A stretch of 64,000 nucleotides of DNA, taken from the NCBI GenBank assembly GCA_022494885.1, contig JAGVSM010001208.1:1-64000 (forward strand), in the 5' to 3' direction. The translations under genes and the position numbers were made by a program. This DNA is from Micrasema longulum. Its lineage: Eukaryota; Arthropoda; Insecta; Trichoptera; Brachycentridae. Of the stretch, positions 46,601-55,600 are shown piece after piece. The notes under the pieces are model-generated. The model was not told the DNA's origin, searched no databases, and was given only the letters and a program-made list of their open reading frames with translations. Numbering within the stretch: the stretch's first letter is position 1; every line of letters starts with the position of its first letter.

Positions 46601-49600
46601 CCAGCTGTTGATTTTTGTGAAGTTAAGCATAGACATGGTGAATGTCACAGTGTGTAAAGTGGCCACTCAAACCGGCCATGTAAATGCCCTGACATCCATA
46701 TTCCCTTCAGTAAAATGCTTTTCAGCGCCCACAGCACCTGCTTCGGACCCTCTAATGGGCATCTTTCAGACTGGTCAGACCAGTGCCCTAATTGGTTGCA
46801 AATGAGAAAGCGCTAATTGGTCAAATAAACAAGTGGAAGTGTACCAAGTATTCTTAATTAGTAACTTATAAATACAACACTGTAAACTTCTGTCAACCTC
46901 CAACCGGGTAGGAGTTCCCATGCTTCCTTTAAACATCAAATTACACATTTTTACTATTGTCATAATTACTATGGTGAAGGTGTTTAAAGAGATTTGCGTG
47001 TTAGTGCGATGAGGAACTTTAGTCCTACAGGAAATTGGATACAATAAATATTTTCTTGCATGGGGTAAAAATTAGAGCATTAAATTGTATGGCAAAGTTT
47101 CATGAAAATGTACCAAAAAATCAATAAAAAACATTTTAATAAAAACGAACTAAGTACTTTGAATGACGTCACTGTTTCATATGAATCAACCTATGATATG
47201 AGAGTTATGGAAGACTTCCGGTTTGCTTGCCGTGGATGAACCTATGGGTAGAACTGATCGAGAATAATCGGAAAAGAACCTCTGATGTCACACGGGGAGT
47301 TATTTCAGAAGTTCAAAACTTTAAGCGCTGTAGCGCTGATAATACGATACATAAAAATTGAAATAATTTTTTTTGGTTGGTTAAATAGTCCATTAATAAA
47401 TAAATTTAAATAAAAAAAAACACTTTACTTCCTCATTAGTGTCCTGAGGAAAACGGTAGACAGAAAATTTGCTATATTCTCACATACAATTATATGAGTA
47501 ATATTTTTAAAAATGCTTGACCACAAAGTTGATGCTTTAAATACAGGTAAACGTCGTTTTGCGGCGGTTTGATTTACGCCAATTTACAATTCCCCGGTTC
47601 GTCCGACACCAGATGACAGTAGGCGCCGCAATTCAAATACCAGACACACCTTTACACATTATTTTATTCTATTACCGTGTACGTGAGCAGCCTTGTGTGT
47701 GTGAAATTGTTTCTGAGTTAATTTTCGTTTTGTTTTTAAGAAAAATAAAAAGGTATGTTTATATATTTTTTTAAATTATTATTCAAATTAAAAGAATATT
47801 CAAATATTTGTAGTTTATGCTATGATTCTGCAAGAAAGGAAGCAACAATCAAAGCAAATGAAATCGGATGCTTTTCTAAAAAGGGTGAGAATTTAATTTA
47901 GTACTGACAAGCTGGTGAGTTAGTATTTATTATAAAAATTATCTATTTCAAGAGGTTATTATTTATTTTGTAAACGAATTTAAACTGTATTTATTAAATA
48001 CATTTATATTTTATTTAGAATATATATATTTGATTTCAACTCTTAATTTATACTTACCTACATCTACTACCTGCATCGAATAATTTATTGTTGGTTGTGA
48101 TTTTTTTACAATTAAATTGAAATGTTCATGGAAGCAGAGAGAGAGGGAGGAAAGTAGAGTAGCTTTACAATGTCTTCTCCTTTTTATGAACTTTTTATGT
48201 AATATTTTTATTTTTACTTTTTTTAGTATTAAAATATTTTTCCCCTCTCCTCCTGCATTCATTAGTGTGAAATCTGTAATTGGTCTTACTTTTTTTTAAT
48301 TGTTCTTTTGTACCTTGTTTTATATAAAGACTGTATGATTTCATTAATAAATAAATAAATATAGGATTTGTATTAAATAAACATGTTAGATTGTTCTTAG
48401 AATGTTGACACGGAACCTAACCTTAAATCTACCATTATATTTGTGTTCATTATACGCCGGTGTCTCTGAACGAAACCCAGGCGTAAAACGGCGTTTACCT
48501 GTATTAATAATAGGTGTTTGATAATTACCTCAATAACAACGTTTGTTTGTTCCGTAGTTCCTGAAGCAATATTTGTTAGGGCCCATGCAGATTCAAACTG
48601 CAAATCGGGACTGAAATACAGAAATAATACAATTTATTGCATGTACACCATCTCGCTGTCCATAGAACTAATAGAACAGTTGCTTCCTTTGCAACCAAAC
48701 ATCAATCAATATCAACAATATTTTGAGTTTGTCCAAATTTTCGTAGACAAGGACTGGATTCAACTCCCTGGGGAGCTATTTATATTAACATATTACAACA
48801 GAGATAAAGAACATTTAAGAGAAGGTAATATAGAAGTCTAGGCATCTACAGGGCTTATGACCTGTCAATGGTTGGTTTAAGTGGCCACTTTACACACTGT
48901 AACATTCACCATTCTGCCTATATTTGAACATCTATATTCCTTCAATTCTTTCATCTGTTGATGTTGATAAATTACCTGGTCCATGAAGAAGTATACAAAT
49001 TGAAAAAATAACATTTTCAGGCGTTGCCTAGTATGTAGGTGAAAAAATTCAATTAGATGAATCTCACCTGCGTAATTAAAGGTTTTAGCTCTTTAACTTC
49101 ACAAACATCAACAGATGAAAGAATTGAAGGAATATAGATGTTCAAATATAGGCAGAATGGTGAATGTTACACAGTGTGTAGAGTGGCCACTTAAACCAGC
49201 CATTGACAGGTCATAAGCCCTGTAGATGCCTAGACTTCTATATTACCTTCTCTTAAATGTTCTTCATCTCTGTTGTAATATGTTAATCAATCAATATTAT
49301 TTTCAATACCTAATTTAATAATCAATCATATTACCAAATATGTAACTTGCTAAACAATTTAGGAATCTTCTTCTCCTTTTGTGTCATGTCAGCTCCCCCC
49401 GACATGGCAAACTCATTAGTCACAAGAGCCAAAGATCGGCAATACAACAATTAAGATTTCTTTTAAGGGCCTAATTTCTTTTCGTTTTCAAGTGTTCCCT
49501 CTTGAAAGCCAACACACCTTATTTTTTATTTATTTATTTATGATTTATTAGGTTAGTTCATAACAGTACATGAAAATAACATTTATAACACGTCTGGTTA

Positions 49601-52600
49601 TATTTCAAAGATATTTATTGATTCAGTTTATAATTTACATACAGTACAAGCACCAGGAAATTAACTTAATACAATATCGTTGGTTACACGGGTTGACGAG
49701 CAATGATTTTACAGATTGAGAGGCAGCGGAATTGTTATTCACAACGGGGGGTGATCTCAGGTTCCGGGTGGCCAAAACACGTGTGTGCCTCGGACAACCG
49801 AACTATCTCTTCCTAGTAATATGATGTCTCGCACCATATTCAGAAGTTAGCGAAAGGGCCGAACAGCCAGCATTCGTACTTCACTGAGTAGGTACTCGGG
49901 ATCAATTACTAGGATCTCGATTAATCTAATTATATGTCTGACCAAAGAACCCGGAGGTGCCAAACAAGGCAAGCAACTGGGTGAGCAAGGGTTGACAGTA
50001 TAATATGACTGTACGGGATGAGAGTCAGGGCGTAGTCTAGTACCAAAAAGTTCCAGAGAAGGAAAGCAAGCTGGTTCGCTAGGAGAGCCCTGAGTGGGTG
50101 TCCTTACCAAAAAGTACCAAGAAGTTAGGTAAGCAAAAAGGTTAGAGGACGACCCTGAATACTCTGACGCCTGGGGCTGGAAATCGGCCTTATAAAGGCC
50201 AAAATCGAGGGGGGAATGAGAAATTTAGGGGTCTCGCGGGGCCTGAGGTAAGCGCGGGTGGCTGGAGGGCATCGCATTGGAATGGGGCCGAATATGCAAA
50301 CCTGTACCATATGTTAGAGGAGTCGTTTATACGTAACTATCTCGTAAGAAACGGATAACAATATGCGAAAAAATGTATAGGGAAAAAGCAGGTGCTATAC
50401 ATTTTTATATGTATAAACTTAAATTACTTTTTTTTATGTAATATATTTCCTTTGCTAACTTTGTGGAAATCTGTTATAAGTTCTGAGTTTATTTATTTAT
50501 TTTTATATTGACGTTTCAATGAACTTTTTACAATAAAAAAATTTACAGAAATAATCACAGCAGTGAATAATTCATTATTATGAAATAAAACTATATAATT
50601 CAACTGAATAATTAAAGCTAAACAAATTTGTTAAAGTAAAATATTTTTTTAAAAACATACAAAAAAGTAAACAAGAAACATAAAATATCCAAGATGACAA
50701 ATAAAAGATAACAATTAAAGTGAGAAAATCTTATGCTCTAAATATAAATATAACAAAGTAAAATTGAGAAAAATTTAACATAAACATAAAGTGGCTAGTA
50801 TTTAGCTAAGTAATAATGAAAAAGGAAAAAAAAATGCGACAAAAATACTTTATAAAAAATATGCTTTTTGGATCAATATGAAAGCTTAAATAATCTTAAT
50901 AACACCTTTATTTTATCAGTTGGAATTCGTCAATAAATCCACAAAAGTATAATTTATATATAAAGAAATGAACAAAAATATGTATCCAAGAAAACAAATT
51001 TCAATTTAATAATATATATGTATGTGAATAAATTCATTCCTTTTCTAAAAAATAACGAGCGAGATTACATTTAAATGTATTAACAGAGTTAGTATTGAAA
51101 ATATAAAATATTTATTATTTATAACTTATTTCCATGCCTATGTATTCTGGATATAGGTGAATGCATTTCGAAGTTGGTACGAGAATTGTTACAATAAAAT
51201 AATTCTCTACTTCTAGTGCACCTACCAGGTATTCGAATTTAAATTAGTTCAAGTAAAGCCGGGCTGCCAATTATTGATTTCATTATTTTAAATAAGAATG
51301 ACAAATCAGCTAAAACTCTTCTTTTCTTTATCCACTATATCTGTTTGTTTACTATAAATATGTATGTAGAACTGTTGGCTTCCCAAATAAAATAAAATAA
51401 AATAACATCTTCAGAACTAATGTGAACTTTTAATAACATTAAAATCATCAACATATTACAACAGAGATGAAGAACATTTCAGAGAAGGTAATATAGTAGT
51501 CTAGGAATCTACAGGGCTTGAGTCTAGGAATCTACAGGACCTGCCATTGGCTGGTTTAAGCGGCCACCTTACACACAGTGTAACATTCACCGTTCTGCCC
51601 ATATTTGAACATCTATATCCCTTCTAGTCTTTCATCTGTTGATGCTTGTGAAGTCAAAGAGCTGAAATCTGTAATTACGCGGGTGAGATTCGTGTAATTG
51701 AATTATTTCACCTACATACTAGGCAATGCCTGAAAATATTTATTTTTTCAATTTCTATACTTCTTCATGGACCAGGTGGATTTATTTACAGCTCTTTAGA
51801 TTCACAAACATCAACAGATGAAAGCATTGAAGGGATATAGATATCCAAGTATGGTCAGAATGGTGAATGTTAGTGTGTAAAGTGGCCATTTAAACCAGCA
51901 AATGACAGGTCATAAGCCCTGTAGATGCATAGACTTCTATATCATCATCATCATCATTCCCTTTCCGCACCTAATGGTGCATAGGGCACTGCATTGGTAC
52001 ACCAATCGCAACCCTTTTTAACTAAATATTTCATATCTACCACGTCGGGAATCGAACCCGAGACCTCTTGCATGGCAGGTTAACGTGCTGACCATTACAC
52101 CACGAGGGCGACACTTCTATATTACCTTTTCTGAAATTATCTCTGTTGTAATATGTTAATATTAACAGCTCAGGGAGTTGAATCCAGTCCTTGCAGTGAC
52201 TGCAATGTATCAGACGGTGGTTCTCCCGCCCAATTCTGTCTGAAATTAGCGCGTAATTCCAATTTGACCGTTGTATTCTAGTTTGAAACTTACGTGCCGA
52301 ATTACGCAAACTAACTGAGTCCTGAACATTGCTTGATCTCTCTGAACCTGCCCGCGAGAGCGATTTCGCTCGGAAACAGGAGAAAGTTGCCTAAGCTAGA
52401 AGTGTTATTGAATTATTATCAAACAGTATATATTTCAACATCACCGCATGAGCTTGTATTGTCGTGTATGTTTATTCAACAGACGCCCGCTAAAATATCG
52501 ACATAACTTCCTTGAAAGAAAAACGGCCGCAATACCGCGTTACCTAAATTACTATATAATATAATATAGTAATTTAGGTAACGCGAATGATGAAATCAGG

Positions 52601-55600
52601 CGAGAGTGTAAATCTGAGACAAGTATAATTGATAAGATTAAGAAAGGGTCTCTGAGATGGTTTGGTCACGTAGAACGAATGGACGACGAGAGAATGGTAA
52701 AACAAGTATATATGGAAAAAATGAACGGCAACGTTAGACGAGGACGACCAAGGAAGACGTGGCATGATCAGATAAACCAAAATCTTAAATCTGGTCATGT
52801 CAAAAGCAGACAGAACCGAAGGTCATGTATGACAAGATGCATGAATGTGGAGGAAGCTAGGAATGTATGCCAGGATAGACGTGTGTGGCGGTCCATTCTC
52901 TCTGCCTACCCCTACGGTGAAATGGCCAGATGGTAGTAATAATAATTAATACAGCGTTTGAGTAAGTGAATTATGTAATATTGTACATTTAGAAAGTAAA
53001 TTAATAAATTGATAACTCACCAATCATGGAAGGCCAGAAGCTGTACAAGGCGGGGAACACATCCGGCATCGACGAGCAGATCTATGGGGGGGTTCTGTTC
53101 GCGGGAGAGAGTCTTCCTGGCGGCCCTGGCACCCAGCAGTTGTCGGTTGCGATCTGAACTGTTCAAAGCTGAAAACATCGCAATCATATCAACTTTATAC
53201 GTGTTAAATATTGGCGTTACTGTGCTAAAAAATCATCTTGGTTGTAATATGTTAATATAAACAGGGAGTTGAATCCAGTCCTTGTCTAAAAAAATTTAGA
53301 CAAATCTAATGTATGGGAGCGAAGTATGTAATTGGAAAAATGATGATGAAAGTAGGTTAAATGTTGTCGAAATGCGATCCCTCAGGCGAATGTGTGGTAA
53401 AACGATGTATGATAGGTGCACAAATGTCGAGATCCGTGAACTGTCTAAGGCTGAGACATGCATTACCGACATAATCCAGAAAGAGGTGCTGCGTTGGTTT
53501 GGACATGTAAAGCGAATAGACAGCGAAAGATCGGCTAAGAGGATCTACGATGCGAATGTTGATGGATGCAAAAAACGAGGAAGACCGAGAAAGACATAGC
53601 ACGATCATGTCCATTGAATGAACGTAGTTATGCAGAAAGCAGCCAGCCATAGAAAAGTGAAACTGAGATAATGGCACCTTTATGAAACGAGTGAATGATC
53701 AAATCTTCACGACAGTTGGAATGTTTTAGATTTTGACAAATGATAAACAATGAATACATTAGTTTTTTTACATTACAAACAAGAATATAAGTATGTATTT
53801 AACCAGTTTCAATGATTTTTAAAGTATACAGTTTAATTGTATGAAAGCGGTCTGGCTGTTTTAGCAGAACATAGAATTGACCTTACTGCACCCGAAAACA
53901 ACATAAATTTTTTTGAAACTATGGACTGGCTGTTTTCTACATAACTACATATATTTTTTTAGAAATTGTGGACTGGCTGTTTTCTACATAACTACGTTCA
54001 AATACTTGTAGGACATGTCAAAAGTAGGAATTATCGGCGTGCGTGCATGAGAAGATATATGAATGTAGAGGAAGCGAGGTATGTATGCAAAGACAGAGTG
54101 CTATGGCGTTCTATCCTCTCTGCCTACCCCTACGGAGAAACGGCGTGATGGTTTGTTTGTTTGTTTGTTTGTTTGTTTGGTGATTTGTCTGTGATTTCTG
54201 ATATAATGCTTTTTCTGTGCTCAATAAGTATTTATTATTGAATAAAAAATATTTTAACTGTTACACAAGTGTATAACGAAGGAATACTGAAAATCTCAAC
54301 CCATCATTTATTATATTTATGGAGATATTAAGTTGTTAGATGCAATGTGTACTGGCTACACATCACCGGCGAGGGTGAATTAAGAAAGTACCATTGACAA
54401 TGTCTTTCAAGGGGGGCAGGCGCTCCGGGCTGGGTTGAACTGGCGAGGTCGGAGAGCCGGGCCCTTCGGGGGACAAGGGCTCGTCCCCAGAGCCGAGGGC
54501 CCTTCTTTTCTGTATTTGTTCATCGCGGACGGCCTTCCGGAGAGCGACACTTTGTTCGGCACGCTTCCTCCGCAAGTCCTGAAAAAGATCAAAACAAACA
54601 TTCATAAACATTTCTTGCATACCCAGGCAGACCATGCCTTTGTGGGTTTTTATTTGTTTACTATTTTTCTAATAATCTGTTATACCACTTATGTATTTTG
54701 TAAAAAAAAAAATTATAAAAAAATAATAAAAAAATAATAAAAAAATAACAAAAAAAAAAATAAAAATTAGAAAATGAGGATGACGATATTTATGTACAAA
54801 AATGTATGAAAATTTTAAGTATCGTTGTCGGTAATTTGTAAAAGCAGCCCAGGAGACCCTATCGCCAGCCAGCACTCTCGCCTCCTCCCACGTTGACCCC
54901 GCGTCCGTTAGTTCCACCAAATAAAGTCGAAAATTCAACATCCAACGGCCTTCTAGGACATAGAGAGGCCGCGAGTTTAAAGAGACAACATTGGTTTAGG
55001 TTCTCCCGAAGCATGTGCAGCGTGTCCAAGCCAGGACTACCACCGCACAATATTTTTTGCACCACAACAGGCCAGGGGGCCAATTACGGTGGTCAATTAC
55101 ATCACAGAACACCCAGGCTTGAGAAAAACCACATTTAATTTTTGTGTTCTCACTGGGAATCGAACCCGGAACCTTCCGTGTGTGATTCGAGCGTCTTAAC
55201 CACGGAGGCCGCAGCATTGTGACAAAGGTTGTAATAGGAGGCTGCTGCGTCCGTTCTCGGACTTCAATGTCAGTTATGAAATCAAACCACCTTATGCCTG
55301 ATATTCTCTATTGAGTTTTGGTAAGGTGCCAGGATTCGCACTCATGTAGGAGTAATGGCATTAAACAAGAGTTGAATAATCGACATTTCGTTATGATCGA
55401 GTAGACTACAAGACAGATTACAGCAAAACATTTTCAGTTTCGCGTACTTTTTTTGTCCAAGTGTTTTTTTAGAGTGTCGAAGGCATATTAAATTTGAGTG
55501 TTTGAACTATGAACTTTGTTAAAAAAAAAAATCACATATCTCTAATGACATATTACTTCAATTCTGTTCAAAGGTGATAAAAGGTCATTTTTCGCAAAGA

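Noticed and set aside
46067..46657. Long plus-strand open frames of 196 and 152 codons
   Set aside because: They are antisense shadows of the GC-rich importin exon 5 and have no splice or domain support.
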